Shown in pieces: positions 1 through 8,907 of a stretch of DNA of 32,624 nt. Both the position numbers and the translations under genes were made by a program. The notes beneath the pieces were generated by a model, which did no database searches, was not told the origin of the DNA, and saw only the letters and a list, made by a program, of their open reading frames with translations. Where the stretch lies: positions 1 to 32,624 of the forward strand of contig JAGWXN010000007.1 of assembly GCA_018969885.1 (NCBI GenBank), in the 5' to 3' direction. Within the stretch, counting starts at the first letter, position 1. Each line of letters opens with the position of its first letter. Origin of the DNA: Betaproteobacteria bacterium. Its GTDB lineage: Bacteria > Pseudomonadota > Gammaproteobacteria > Burkholderiales > Burkholderiaceae.

Positions 1-936
1 CATTGCCTCACCACCATCGCGGCACTCGCCATGCCTGGCGTGGCTTACTCGCAGGGGCAGGTCCTCAAGCTGATGGTGGGTTTTCCACCAGGGGGTTCAG
101 GGGACACTTTCGCGCGGCTGATCGCCGAACAGTTACGCCCGGAACTCGGCAGCATCGTGATCGAAAATCGTGAAGGTGCGGGTGGGCTCACCGCCGCAGA
201 GGCCTTCCTGCGAGCGCCGGCCGACGGCCATACCGCGATGATGCACACCGCGTCATCAGCCGTCTTTGCGCCACTCATCAGAAAGAAGCCGCCCTACGAT
301 CCACTCAAAGATTTCCAGTGGGTTGCTCTCATGTCGGTGGCGCCGCTCGTGATCGTAGCCAATCCGTCGCTTCCCACCAGCGATCTGCGCACCTTCGTCA
401 GTCATCTGCAAGCCAAGCCGGGTGAGCCTTACGGAAGCGCGGGCATCGGCGCTTCCACGCATCTGGCGGCTGAACTGCTCTTCCACACCGCGGGCGTGAA
501 AATGCTGCACGTGCCTTACAAGGGCAGCGCACCCGCCATCACCGACACCATCGCAGGCAATGTCACCTGCATGCTGGAGACGCTCCAGACCACGCTTAAG
601 CTGCATCGTGCGGGGCGTCTAAGAATTCTTGCGGTGCTGGGGGAATCGCGACTCGGCGCTGCACCCGATATTCCCACCGCGCGCGAGCAGGGCTTCGATG
701 TGCTCGCCTCCACCTACAACCTGCTTGCGTTACCGGTGGGCGCGCCCCCCGAGCGGGCGGCGGTGCTCGCGCGCGCATTGGAGCGTGCGATGCGCAATCC
801 CGAATTTCAGAAGCGGCTGATTGACGATGGCCTGCAACCGATTGCCGACGTGAGCCCCGATGCCGCCCGCGCCTTCGTCGCTGCGGAAGTCGCGCGCTGG
901 ACACCGGTCGCCCGGCGCCTCGGTATCGAGATGTAA
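1..936 (+). CDS. Bug/TctC-family periplasmic solute receptor (5' end missing)
   Basis: Periplasmic binding protein of the tripartite tricarboxylate transporter receptor family, which captures a small organic acid for uptake. The reading frame is open to base 1. The first visible residues (LTTIAALAMPGVAYS) look like the end of a signal peptide, so the true start lies upstream and the ATG at 31 is internal to the leader. Family hallmarks are visible: VGFPPGGSGDTFARL after the signal, an IENREGAGG segment, an ADGHT turn, a GSAGIGASTHLAAE stretch and the conserved HVPYKGSAPAITD motif, ending with the helical R-rich tail. The mature protein is about 285-290 residues, normal for the family. The acyl-CoA synthetase starts 27 bp downstream, so receptor and CoA activation are probably co-expressed. 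No TctA/TctB membrane genes lie next to it. Its ligand cannot be told from sequence. Confidence 0.93.
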   Translation, partial: HCLTTIAALAMPGVAYSQGQVLKLMVGFPPGGSGDTFARLIAEQLRPELGSIVIENREGAGGLTAAEAFLRAPADGHTAMMHTASSAVFAPLIRKKPPYDPLKDFQWVALMSVAPLVIVANPSLPTSDLRTFVSHLQAKPGEPYGSAGIGASTHLAAELLFHTAGVKMLHVPYKGSAPAITDTIAGNVTCMLETLQTTLKLHRAGRLRILAVLGESRLGAAPDIPTAREQGFDVLASTYNLLALPVGAPPERAAVLARALERAMRNPEFQKRLIDDGLQPIADVSPDAARAFVAAEVARWTPVARRLGIEM

Positions 937-963
937 ACCATCCCCGACTCGCCGACGCCACTG

Positions 964-3129
964 ATGGAAGTCTCCTCGCCTGCCGTGATGTCCGACCGCG
1001 ACACGATCGCTACGCTCCTGAAGCCTCGTGCGATTGCGATCGTTGGCGCCTCAGAGCGATCGCGGTGGTCCGAAGCGCTTTGCGAGAACCTCGAACGTGG
1101 GGGCTATCGCGGCGCCGTCCATCTCATCAATCGCCACGGGGGTCTGGTGCATGGGCGCCCGGCTCACACCCGTTGCAACGCGGTAGGCGAGTCCATCGAC
1201 GTTGGCATCATCATGGTGCCGGCAACCGCTGTACCCGACGCAATCGATGATCTGGCAGCAGCCGGTGCACGCTCGGCGGTGGTGCTGTCCTCGGGCTTTG
1301 CTGAAACCGGCGAATCAGGTCGCGCGCTTCAGGTCGAGATTACCGCCCGCGCGCGGCGGGCAAATCTGCGCCTCGTCGGTCCAAACAGTCTGGGACTCAT
1401 CAGCTTTACCGAGGGCGTTCATGCCTGGACCACTCCCATCAGGGCGCCGTCAAGCGCGCACGGGGTGGCAATCATCTCTCAAAGCGGCGCCACTGCGTTT
1501 TTTCTCACCGAACTCGCCTGGCAGCAGGATGTTGGCGTGAGCTTTGTCGCAGCAACCGGTAACGAAGCCGATCTCGATGCCAGCGCGTTCATCGAGCACG
1601 CGATCGACGACCCGGCAACCCGTGCCATCGCGCTCTTCATCGAAACCGTCAGGCAGCCGGCACGTTTTCTCACGGCGCTGCAGCGGGCCGCCGACGCCCG
1701 CAAACCCCTGGTGGTGCTCAAGGTGGGAGCAAGCGAGGCAGTCACCCGGTCGGCCCAGGCGCATACGGGCGCACTGGTGGGCGATGACCGATTGTTTGAC
1801 GGTCTATGCCGTCAATATGGTCTGATTCGCGTGCGGTCTGTTGAACAGTTGCTCGCCACCGCAGATATCGCTGGACGTTCAGGACCGCTGCGCGAGGGGG
1901 GGCTCGCAATCCTGTCGAACTCAGGAGGCATCTGCGAAATCGCAGCCGACACCGCGGAGGCGTGTGGCCTCGCCGTGCCTGCGCTTGCCCCCGCAACCGC
2001 AAACCAGCTCAAACAAACGCTCCCGGGCTTCGGCACGCCCAACAATCCACTTGACCTGACCGGCGGCGTTGAGCCAGCACGCTGCGCCGATGCGGTACGC
2101 CACCTCGCCAACCAGCCAGGCATCGCCGCCGTGCTCTGTATCTGGTATGCCGTACCGCTTGAGCCATTCGAGGAAAGCGAACGTCTCACTGCGCTCCATC
2201 ATCATCTTTCGCTCGCGCTCAATGACATTGCACAACCTGGCTTCATGGTGTCCTACACCCATACGCGCGTCAACGAACACGCCCAGAATCTGCTCGCCCG
2301 CCATCAAGCGCCCTACAGCGCCTTCGGGCTTGACCGCGTTGTGCAGGCGCTGGCTGGTGTGAGCGAATGGTCCGCTTTTCTGCGCCGATCCGCCCAATGC
2401 GAAGCGCGTAAGACACCATCTGTCTCCTCCGCGACCGCCTCTGCTGCAAAGTCCACCGCTACCACCGCCCGCCCGCGGTCGGAACACGCGGCGCTCGCCT
2501 GGCTTGCGAGCCAGGGGGTACCCGTCATCCCCTTTACGCTGGCGACCGACGCACAAGCCTCGGTCGCCGCTGCGCGCGCAGCCGGCGGCAGTGTGGCGCT
2601 GAAAATCGCCTCGCCCGACATCGCACACAAGAGCGACATCGGGGGCGTACTCCTCAACCTGAGCGGCGACGCAGCCGTTGCCAATGGATACGCACAGCTC
2701 ATCGCAGCCGCAGGTCGGCACGCGCCCCAGGCGAGACTCGAAGGCGTGCTGGTTGCGCCCATGCGGCGAGGTGGAATCGAACTCATCGTGGGGGTGGCGA
2801 GAGACCCCGACTGGGGGCTGGTCCTCGCGGTGGGGTTGGGCGGCATCTGGGTTGAGGCGTTCAGGGATGTGGCTCTTCGTGTGCTGCCGGTCGAGCACAG
2901 CGAAGTTCTGCAGATGCTCGCCGAACTCAAAAGCGCCAACCTGCTTCGCGGCTATCGCGGCACGCCCGCGGCCGATCTGCAGCGCTTGGCCTCAGCCATT
3001 CTCGCGATCGCGCAGGCAGCCACCGCGCTGGGCCCCGACCTGATGGCGCTCGATATCAACCCGCTTCGGGTGAATGGCAGCGATATCGAGGCGTTGGACG
3101 CTTTATGTATCTGGCGCGATACGCCGTGA
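964..3129 (+). CDS. Acyl-CoA synthetase, ADP-forming (acetate-CoA ligase/Acs-Pat type)
   Basis: A 721-residue fused ADP-forming acyl-CoA ligase, the family that makes acyl-CoA from acid, ATP and CoA through a phosphohistidine. Domains in order: a CoA-binding Rossmann domain (about 15-130, with AIAIVGAS and LVGPNSLGLIS), a succinyl-CoA-ligase-like middle (about 150-470) with the candidate phospho-His H267 in QAHTGALVG, and a C-terminal ATP-grasp domain (about 500-715; VALKIASPDIAHKSDIGGV). A low-complexity Ala/Ser/Thr linker joins the halves near residues 478-500. The start is uncertain: ATG 964 gives the full length, but ATG 988 lies closer to the conserved domain and neither has a clear ribosome-binding site. 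It has no protein acetyltransferase domain. By position it probably activates the acid delivered by the upstream receptor. Substrate unknown. Confidence 0.92.
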   Translation: MEVSSPAVMSDRDTIATLLKPRAIAIVGASERSRWSEALCENLERGGYRGAVHLINRHGGLVHGRPAHTRCNAVGESIDVGIIMVPATAVPDAIDDLAAAGARSAVVLSSGFAETGESGRALQVEITARARRANLRLVGPNSLGLISFTEGVHAWTTPIRAPSSAHGVAIISQSGATAFFLTELAWQQDVGVSFVAATGNEADLDASAFIEHAIDDPATRAIALFIETVRQPARFLTALQRAADARKPLVVLKVGASEAVTRSAQAHTGALVGDDRLFDGLCRQYGLIRVRSVEQLLATADIAGRSGPLREGGLAILSNSGGICEIAADTAEACGLAVPALAPATANQLKQTLPGFGTPNNPLDLTGGVEPARCADAVRHLANQPGIAAVLCIWYAVPLEPFEESERLTALHHHLSLALNDIAQPGFMVSYTHTRVNEHAQNLLARHQAPYSAFGLDRVVQALAGVSEWSAFLRRSAQCEARKTPSVSSATASAAKSTATTARPRSEHAALAWLASQGVPVIPFTLATDAQASVAAARAAGGSVALKIASPDIAHKSDIGGVLLNLSGDAAVANGYAQLIAAAGRHAPQARLEGVLVAPMRRGGIELIVGVARDPDWGLVLAVGLGGIWVEAFRDVALRVLPVEHSEVLQMLAELKSANLLRGYRGTPAADLQRLASAILAIAQAATALGPDLMALDINPLRVNGSDIEALDALCIWRDTP

Positions 3130-3148
3130 CCCTTCGGATCATTGCCCG

Positions 3149-4276
3149 ATGAGAACCCCAATCTGCCATCGACTCGGCTGCGCGGTACCGATCTTTGCGT
3201 TTTCGCACTGTCGCGATGTGGTGGTCGAAGTCACCCGCGCGGGCGGCTTTGGCGTACTCGGGGCCGCCACCTTCAGCCCGGAGCAACTCGAAACCGAACT
3301 CCGGTGGATCGATTCGAAAACAGGCGGACAGCCCTACGGCGTCGACGTCATCATCCCCTCCACCTACGACGCCGAGGCCGAGCGGTCGATGGGTGATCTC
3401 GACCGGCTGATCCCGGCTGAGCATCGGGCTTTTATGGACAAACTGCTCGCCGATGAAGGCATTCCGCCGCTGCCCCCCGGTGAGCGTGAACGAATCCAGC
3501 GCGAGATCATCGAAGGCCGCGGCAGCATGACCCCTGATGGCGCAAGGCGGCTGGTCGAGGTGGCGCTGCGCCACCCGCAGGTACGAATGATCGTGAGCGC
3601 GCTGGGTACGCCGCCCGCCGACGTCACCGCGCAGATTCGCTCGAAGGGGGTGGTGGTCGGCGCCATGTGCGGCAAGGCGTCGCACGCGAAACGTCAGCGC
3701 GCCGCAGGGGTCGAACTCATTGTGGCGCAGGGGACCGAGGCAGGCGGACACACGGGCGACATTGCATCAATGGTGCTGCTACCCCAGGTGGTCGAGGCCT
3801 GCGGGCCCGATGTGCCCGTCCTCGCTGCCGGCGGCATCACCCGCGGCAGCCAGATCGCTGCGGCGCTCGCCATGGGCGCACAGGGCGTCTGGTGCGGCAC
3901 CGTCTGGCTGGGCACGCGCGAAAGCGAACTCGATCCGTTCGAAAAACAGGCGGTGTTTGCCGCCCGGTCTGAAGACGCGGTTCGGCGGCGGGCGCGCACT
4001 GGCAAAACCGTTCGAATGATTCGCAGCAAGCTCTCGGAGGCCTGGGAGCAGCCTGGCGCTCCCGCTTATCTTCCAACGCCGCTCCAGGGCGTGCTCTACA
4101 ACGAGGCGCATGCGCGTGTGGTGCGCGCGCGCCGGGCTGACCTTTATTCGTTCCCGGTTGGTCAGGCCGTGTGTGACGTCAATGAGGAAATTTCGGTACG
4201 CGACGTCATGCTTCGCATGCAGACCGAGTATCTCGATGCGGTCGAGCGCCTGACCGCGCTCAGCCGAGAGGAGTAG
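3149..4276 (+). CDS. Nitronate monooxygenase / 2-nitropropane dioxygenase-family flavoprotein
   Basis: FMN-dependent TIM-barrel protein of 375 residues in the NMO family. Members oxidise alkyl nitronates, but many relatives act as enoyl reductases or have unknown substrates. Start chosen at ATG 3149, because the family N-terminus begins here (MRTPICHRLGCAVPIF); the frame is open further upstream but without family similarity. Visible hallmarks are VVEVTRAGGFGVLGA, AQGTEAGGHTGDIASM with the candidate catalytic His H201, and the phosphate-binding PVLAAGGITRGSQIAAALAMGAQGVWCGT. It follows the synthetase by 19 bp and precedes the enoyl-CoA hydratase by 3 bp, so it is translationally linked to a CoA pathway. 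That context makes a role on a CoA-pathway intermediate as likely as nitronate detoxification. This last point is inference. Confidence 0.9.
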   Translation: MRTPICHRLGCAVPIFAFSHCRDVVVEVTRAGGFGVLGAATFSPEQLETELRWIDSKTGGQPYGVDVIIPSTYDAEAERSMGDLDRLIPAEHRAFMDKLLADEGIPPLPPGERERIQREIIEGRGSMTPDGARRLVEVALRHPQVRMIVSALGTPPADVTAQIRSKGVVVGAMCGKASHAKRQRAAGVELIVAQGTEAGGHTGDIASMVLLPQVVEACGPDVPVLAAGGITRGSQIAAALAMGAQGVWCGTVWLGTRESELDPFEKQAVFAARSEDAVRRRARTGKTVRMIRSKLSEAWEQPGAPAYLPTPLQGVLYNEAHARVVRARRADLYSFPVGQAVCDVNEEISVRDVMLRMQTEYLDAVERLTALSREE

Positions 4277-4279
4277 ACC

Positions 4280-5041
4280 ATGTCCGAGGTACTGGTCGAA
4301 CACGACGACGGCCTGGTGATCATCACCATCAATCGTCCCGAGGCAAAAAATGCCGTCAATCGCGCCGTGTCCTATGGCGTGTGCGCAGCGGTCGACGAAC
4401 TGGATGCCCGCGATGATCTGCGCGTCGGCATTCTCACCGGCGCGGGGGGCACGTTCTGTTCCGGCATGGACCTCAAGGCTTTTCTGCGCGGCGAAGTCAC
4501 GCGCGTTGAGGGCCGCGGCATTCTGGGCATTGCGCTTACCCCGCCCAAAAAGCCCTTGATTGCCGCCGTCGAAGGCTATGCGCTCGCGGGCGGCTTTGAA
4601 GCAATGCTCGCCTGCGATCTTGCGGTCGCCGCGCGCGATGCCCGATTCGGTATCCCAGAGGTCAAGCGTGGTCTGGCTGCAGCTGCCGGCGGACTGCTGC
4701 GCTTACCGCGCCTCATCCCGCAGCGCGTAGCGATGGAACTCGCGCTCACCGGCGACATGATCGATGCAGAGCAGGCGTTGCGGGTGGGGCTCATCAATCG
4801 CATGACTGAGCCGGGTGAGGCGCTGGCTGAGGCGCGCCGGTTAGCCCGTCGAATCATCGCCAATGCGCCCCTCGCCGTCGCCGCCTCCAAACGCGTCATC
4901 GTCGAGCAGCGCGACTGGCCGATCGCCGAGATGTTCGAGCGTCAGCAGGCCATTACCGGAGGACTGCTGGGTTCCGAGGACGCCCGCGAGGGCGCGACCG
5001 CGTTCGCAGAAAAACGCTCCCCCGTCTGGAAAGGACGATAA
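4280..5041 (+). CDS. Enoyl-CoA hydratase/isomerase (crotonase family)
   Basis: A 253-residue crotonase, the usual length. These enzymes hydrate trans-2-enoyl-CoA or carry out isomerisation and related reactions through an oxyanion hole. Visible features are the N-terminal beta strand with INRPEAKNAVN, the CoA-binding/oxyanion segment GTFCSGMDLKAF, the second oxyanion segment EGYALAGGFEAMLACD, and FGIPEVKRGLAAAAGG. Both glutamates used by classical hydratases are present (E107 and E127, 20 apart, matching E144/E164 of the rat enzyme). This supports true hydratase chemistry rather than a simple isomerase. The start ATG 4280 has GAGAGGAG just upstream. Its stop is separated from the next start by 3 bp. 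It is likely the hydration step of the region A pathway. Confidence 0.94.
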   Translation: MSEVLVEHDDGLVIITINRPEAKNAVNRAVSYGVCAAVDELDARDDLRVGILTGAGGTFCSGMDLKAFLRGEVTRVEGRGILGIALTPPKKPLIAAVEGYALAGGFEAMLACDLAVAARDARFGIPEVKRGLAAAAGGLLRLPRLIPQRVAMELALTGDMIDAEQALRVGLINRMTEPGEALAEARRLARRIIANAPLAVAASKRVIVEQRDWPIAEMFERQQAITGGLLGSEDAREGATAFAEKRSPVWKGR

Positions 5042-5044
5042 GTG

Positions 5045-5794
5045 ATGATCCACGCCGCCAACCTGGACCAGGTCCGCGCCTCACGCGTCGAGCGACGAAT
5101 CGACACCTTCGAAGGCTACATCACCGATTTCATCGCCACCTTCGAGAAGCGGTCGCCAGGTCCACAAGCCTTTCTGGTGGAGCAGAACCCAAACTGGGTG
5201 ACACCCACTCACTTTCATGTGGAGCATCAATTTCAGGTGATTGTCGGGGGATCGGGGTCGCTGGGGCGTACGCCCGCTGAGCCGTTCGCCGTTCACTATG
5301 CGGCCCCTGAAACCGGCTATGGGCCGATCACAGCTGGTCCCCACGGCATCGCCTATCTGACGCTGCGAGCCGAGGGCGACACCGGCGCCTGGTACCTGCA
5401 TAAGCCGGGCGTGCGCGAACAGATGCGTACCGGCCTCAAACGTGAGCAGCAGCATGGCATGCCCTCGGCGGCGATGCGGACCCCCAGCCTCCTATCACTC
5501 GAGGCGCCCGTTACCGAAACGCTGATCGAACCGCGGGATGACGGATTGGGCGCATGGTTCATGCGCCTGCCCCCGAACCAGTCAGCCCAGATTGCGCCCC
5601 ATGCACCGCACGGTGGCCGTCACTATGTCGTCACCGCCGGGCTCGCGCAATTCCACGACCGGAGGCTCAACGCGCTCGCTGTCGCCTTTGCCGACCCCGC
5701 CGAGACCGGTGAACTCACCGCCGGCCCGAACGGCGCTGACATTCTCGTTCTGCAATTCCCATTACAGGCCAAACGACAGGAGAGTCGTTCATGA
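5045..5794 (+). CDS. Cupin-fold protein of unknown function
   Basis: A 249-residue protein with one clear cupin motif: THFHVEHQFQVIVGGSGSLG at about residues 56-76, giving the His-x-His and Gly pattern of cupin motif 1. Later histidines (PHGIAYLTL; HAPHGGRHYVV) may belong to a second half-barrel, so it may be bicupin-like. Start ATG 5045 is preferred over the adjacent GTG 5042, because AAAGGA lies about 9 nt upstream of the ATG. It has no signal peptide, so it is probably cytoplasmic. It sits between the enoyl-CoA hydratase and a Bug receptor, overlapping the receptor start by 4 bp (ATGA). Cupins in catabolic operons may be dioxygenases, isomerases or ligand sensors; nothing here separates these. 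I do not recognise a named family. Confidence 0.78.
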   Translation: MIHAANLDQVRASRVERRIDTFEGYITDFIATFEKRSPGPQAFLVEQNPNWVTPTHFHVEHQFQVIVGGSGSLGRTPAEPFAVHYAAPETGYGPITAGPHGIAYLTLRAEGDTGAWYLHKPGVREQMRTGLKREQQHGMPSAAMRTPSLLSLEAPVTETLIEPRDDGLGAWFMRLPPNQSAQIAPHAPHGGRHYVVTAGLAQFHDRRLNALAVAFADPAETGELTAGPNGADILVLQFPLQAKRQESRS

Positions 5795-6777
5795 AACCTC
5801 ATGCCCATGCACTCACCGCTTCCCTGGCAATCACCCTCGCCTGCGCGGCACCCACCGCCCTGGCCCAGGCCACCAACTGGCCGGAAAAGCCGGTACGTAT
5901 CGTGATGCCCTTCCCGACGGGCGGTGCATCCGACGTTCTCACCCGAATCCTTGCTGACCAGCTGCGTATCAAGCTGGGGCAAACCTTCGTGGTTGAAAAC
6001 CGAACCGGCGCGGGCGGCAACATCGGCATGGAGGCGGGAGCCAAAGCGGCGCCTGACGGCTACACCCTCACCAGCGCCACCATCGGAACACTCTCGATCA
6101 ACCAGTATCTGTTCAAGAGTCTGCCCTACGACCCCGAGGGCGGATTCGCCTACGTGTCAACATTCTGGGCCAACTGCAATGTGGTGCTGGTCTCGCCCCA
6201 GCACAATCAGGCGCGAAATCTGACTGACTTCATCACCTGGGCCAAGGCGCAACCGAAGGGCATCAACTTCGGCTCCTCGGGCGTTGGCACTACGCCGCAT
6301 CTGGCAGGTGAACTGTTCCGGGTACGCACCGGCATCTCGGCTACCCACGTGCCTGCGCGCGGCGCCCCCCAGACCATCTCAATGCTGCTGTCAGGCGCGC
6401 TCGATACGTCGATCGACAACATCGCGAGCTACGCGGGTCTTCTCGCAGGAGGCCAGGTCCGCGGGCTGGCGGTAACCTGCCCGGAGCGCTGGCCCACGCT
6501 GCCCGATCTGCCCACCATGGCCGAGGTCGGCATCCCCGATTTCGTGATCACGTCGTGGGGCGCGCTGGTTGCGCCTGCGGGAACACCGGCTGCGATCGTC
6601 GACAAACTCTCCCGCACAATGGCCGAGATCGCCGCTGATAAATCAGTGCAGGAGCGCTTCCTCACTGCAGGCGCGCGTCTCACTTCATCCACCCCCCAGG
6701 AAACCGTTGCCTTCGCGGCCCGCGAACGCATCAAGTTCCAGGAACTGATTCGCCTCTCAGGCGCGAAGGCAGACTGA
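5791..6777 (+). CDS. Bug/TctC-family periplasmic solute receptor
   Basis: Full-length 328-residue periplasmic receptor. An AGGAGA ribosome-binding site precedes ATG 5791, which overlaps the cupin stop. The N-terminus is a classical Sec signal peptide (basic start, hydrophobic SLAITLACAA, cleavage around ALA-QA). The mature part shows the family pattern: WPEKPVRIVMPFPTGGASD, VVENRTGAGGNIGME, APDGYT, GSSGVGTTPHLAGE, then a slightly divergent HVPARGAPQTISM in place of the usual HVPYKG. The altered ligand-loop motif suggests a ligand different from that of the receptor at 1-936. It sits inside the operon, with the cyclase starting 1 bp after its stop. No membrane components are adjacent. Confidence 0.95.
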   Translation: MKPHAHALTASLAITLACAAPTALAQATNWPEKPVRIVMPFPTGGASDVLTRILADQLRIKLGQTFVVENRTGAGGNIGMEAGAKAAPDGYTLTSATIGTLSINQYLFKSLPYDPEGGFAYVSTFWANCNVVLVSPQHNQARNLTDFITWAKAQPKGINFGSSGVGTTPHLAGELFRVRTGISATHVPARGAPQTISMLLSGALDTSIDNIASYAGLLAGGQVRGLAVTCPERWPTLPDLPTMAEVGIPDFVITSWGALVAPAGTPAAIVDKLSRTMAEIAADKSVQERFLTAGARLTSSTPQETVAFAARERIKFQELIRLSGAKAD

Positions 6778-6778
6778 T

Positions 6779-7678
6779 ATGTCGGAAGTGAAAGACGCGC
6801 TAGCCGCTGGCAGCGCCTGGCACCGCTGGGGTCCCGATGACGAACGTGGTGCGCTGAACACCATCACGCCGGCGCATGTGCGTCGCGCCACGGCGCTGGT
6901 GCGAACGGGAACGGTACTGCGGCTTGCGCAGCTGCTGTCGCCCAAGACACCCGTGCCGTCCCATCGCTGCGGGCTGCAGCACTTCATGGGCCGCGACGGG
7001 GGTGACTATGCAGCCGGCGCGAAAAGGCCCGGTGGCTTCCAATTTGCCGAAGACACCGTGGTGATGCCGCTTCACATTGGTACGCATGTTGATGCGCTCT
7101 GCCACGCGTGGTACGACGACCGCCTCTATAACGGCTACCTGGGGAGCACGCTTCGCAGCACCACGGGCGCAGCGCGTCTCGGTGTGGACAAGATGCCACC
7201 GGTCGTCACCCGCGGCGTGCTGCTCGATCTGGTCCGCCTCAAGGGCCGCCTGCTCCACGATGGCGAGGTCATCACGCGGGCCGACCTGGAAGATGCAGCG
7301 AGCGCGATCGGCATTCATCTCGAACCGGGCGATGCGGTGCTGCTTCGCACGGGCTGGCTGGAGGCGCAAAAAACAGTGGCGAATCCGTCCTTCAACACTG
7401 AACCCGGCATCGACCTCGATGCAGCACAGTGGCTCGTCGAGCAGGATGTCGCGCTGGTGGGTGCCGACAATTTCGCGGTGGAAGTCCTGCCCTTTGCCGA
7501 CGGCACCGTATTCCCAGTGCATCAGTGTCTGATCCGTGACTACGGGATTCCGCTTCTGGAAGGCCTGATGCTCGACCCCCTGGTGGAGAGCGGTCGTCAT
7601 ACGTTCATGTTCGTGGCAAGCGCACTGCCTATCGTGGGCGCCACCGGCTCTCCTCTGTCGCCCGTCGCGATTCTCTAA
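6779..7678 (+). CDS. Cyclase-family metal-dependent hydrolase (kynurenine formamidase-like)
   Basis: A 299-residue member of the 'cyclase' superfamily, which includes kynurenine formamidase, isatin hydrolase and polyketide-cyclase-annotated proteins. The defining metal motif H-x-G-T-H-x-D-x-x-x-H is intact at H99-I-G-T-H103-V-D105-A-L-C-H109. The C-terminal half has the family's VGADNFAVEVLP region and a conserved HQCLIRDYGIPLLEGL block. These enzymes hydrolyse amide, lactam or lactone bonds using Mn or Zn, so it could open a ring or release an acid early in the pathway. Start ATG 6779 lies 1 bp after the upstream stop. The CoA-transferase begins 8 bp after its end. Substrate not predictable. 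Confidence 0.9.
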   Translation: MSEVKDALAAGSAWHRWGPDDERGALNTITPAHVRRATALVRTGTVLRLAQLLSPKTPVPSHRCGLQHFMGRDGGDYAAGAKRPGGFQFAEDTVVMPLHIGTHVDALCHAWYDDRLYNGYLGSTLRSTTGAARLGVDKMPPVVTRGVLLDLVRLKGRLLHDGEVITRADLEDAASAIGIHLEPGDAVLLRTGWLEAQKTVANPSFNTEPGIDLDAAQWLVEQDVALVGADNFAVEVLPFADGTVFPVHQCLIRDYGIPLLEGLMLDPLVESGRHTFMFVASALPIVGATGSPLSPVAIL

Positions 7679-7686
7679 GACCGATC

Positions 7687-8907
7687 ATGGCCGCCACCAA
7701 ACGTCCGCTGGATGGCATTCGCGTGCTGGAGATCGCCTCGATGATCTTCGGCCCGCTCGCTGGGCAATACCTGGGTGACATGGGCGCCGAGGTGATCAAG
7801 CTCGAGCCACCCGAGGGGGACCTCACCCGCGCGATCGGCCCGCGCCGCTCTGCCAGGATGGGTTCGTTTTTCCTTACCTCGAACCGCAACAAGCGAAGCA
7901 TTGTGGTCGATCTCAAGCGCGCCGAAGGCCGGCAGATTCTTGACCGACTGGTCGCGCAGAGCGATGTGCTGCTGCACTCGCTCCGAACGCCCGCAGCAAA
8001 GCGGCTCGGATTGGATTACACGCTCCTCGCAAAGGCCCAACCCAGCCTCATCTACTGTCATGTCACGGGCTACGCCGATCACGGCCCCTACGGCGGACGA
8101 CCCGCTTATGACGACATCATCCAGGCCGCCTCGGGGCTCGCGCGTCTGCAGGCCGTGGTGGCGGGCGAACCCCGCTTCATCCCCACCATCGTGGCCGACA
8201 AGATCAGTGGCGTACATGCCGCCTATGCGATCGTGCTTGCGCTCATGCACCGGCTTCGCACCGGTGAGGGTCAGCAGGTGGATGTGTCCATGTTCGAAAC
8301 ACTTGCCGCCTTCAACATGATGGAGCACCAGTGGGGTCACACGTTTGAGCCACCCATTGCACCCATGGGCTATGAGCCGGTTGCGAAGGCTGTCCGCAGG
8401 CCCTATCGAACGCGGGACGGACATCTCGCACTCCTGCCCTATACCGACGCGCACTGGCACCGGTTCTTTGCGATTGCCGGCGCACCCCAGGTGATGTCCG
8501 ATCCGCGCTTCGCAAGCTTTGCCGCGCGTCAGCGGAATTTTCGCGAGGTGTGGGACGAGGTCGAACGACAGGTAGCCCAGAAAACCAACGCTGAATGGCT
8601 GACACTGCTGACCCCCGAGGACATTCCGTTTTCGGTCGTAAACAGCCTCGAGGATCTGGTGGCCGACCCGCATCTGCACGCCATCGGTTTCTGGAGCGTA
8701 GAGGAGCATCCCACCGAGGGCCTCCTTCGCATACCCATGAATCCGCTGCGGCTCAGCGCGTCCCCACCAGCATTACGCCGCCTGCCGCCCGCGCTGGGCG
8801 AACACAGTGTCGAGATCCTGCGCGAATGCGGCTTTGATGCCGCCACCATCGCCAGTTTTACCGAACCGGGCGGCATCTGCGCCGCCGAACCTGTCAGAGC
8901 ATCATGA
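7687..8907 (+). CDS. CaiB/BaiF type III CoA-transferase
   Basis: A 406-residue family III CoA-transferase, which moves CoA between carboxylic acids through an aspartyl-CoA intermediate. Visible hallmarks are the N-terminal PLDGIRVLEIASMIFGPLAG, the GAEVIKLEPPEGD loop, FFLTSNRNKRSIVVDLK, and the catalytic Asp D171 in IVADKISGVHAAYA (D169 in formyl-CoA transferase). The C-terminal EHPTEG/LGEHSVEILRECG region is also typical. Its ATGA overlap with the acyl-CoA dehydrogenase indicates coupling. With the ADP-forming synthetase upstream, the operon has two ways to make acyl-CoA. This enzyme may serve another intermediate, or may recycle CoA from an end product such as succinyl-CoA. Confidence 0.94.
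   Translation: MAATKRPLDGIRVLEIASMIFGPLAGQYLGDMGAEVIKLEPPEGDLTRAIGPRRSARMGSFFLTSNRNKRSIVVDLKRAEGRQILDRLVAQSDVLLHSLRTPAAKRLGLDYTLLAKAQPSLIYCHVTGYADHGPYGGRPAYDDIIQAASGLARLQAVVAGEPRFIPTIVADKISGVHAAYAIVLALMHRLRTGEGQQVDVSMFETLAAFNMMEHQWGHTFEPPIAPMGYEPVAKAVRRPYRTRDGHLALLPYTDAHWHRFFAIAGAPQVMSDPRFASFAARQRNFREVWDEVERQVAQKTNAEWLTLLTPEDIPFSVVNSLEDLVADPHLHAIGFWSVEEHPTEGLLRIPMNPLRLSASPPALRRLPPALGEHSVEILRECGFDAATIASFTEPGGICAAEPVRAS

Noticed and set aside
1921..2898. Minus-strand open frame of 325 codons
   Set aside because: It is antisense to the acyl-CoA synthetase and has no recognisable motif. It is an effect of high GC with few stop codons.
7675..8709. Minus-strand open frame of 344 codons
   Set aside because: It lies wholly antisense to the CoA-transferase, which has its catalytic Asp and family motifs. 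The antisense translation is Arg/Gly/His-rich and shows no domain. Long antisense frames are expected at this GC content.
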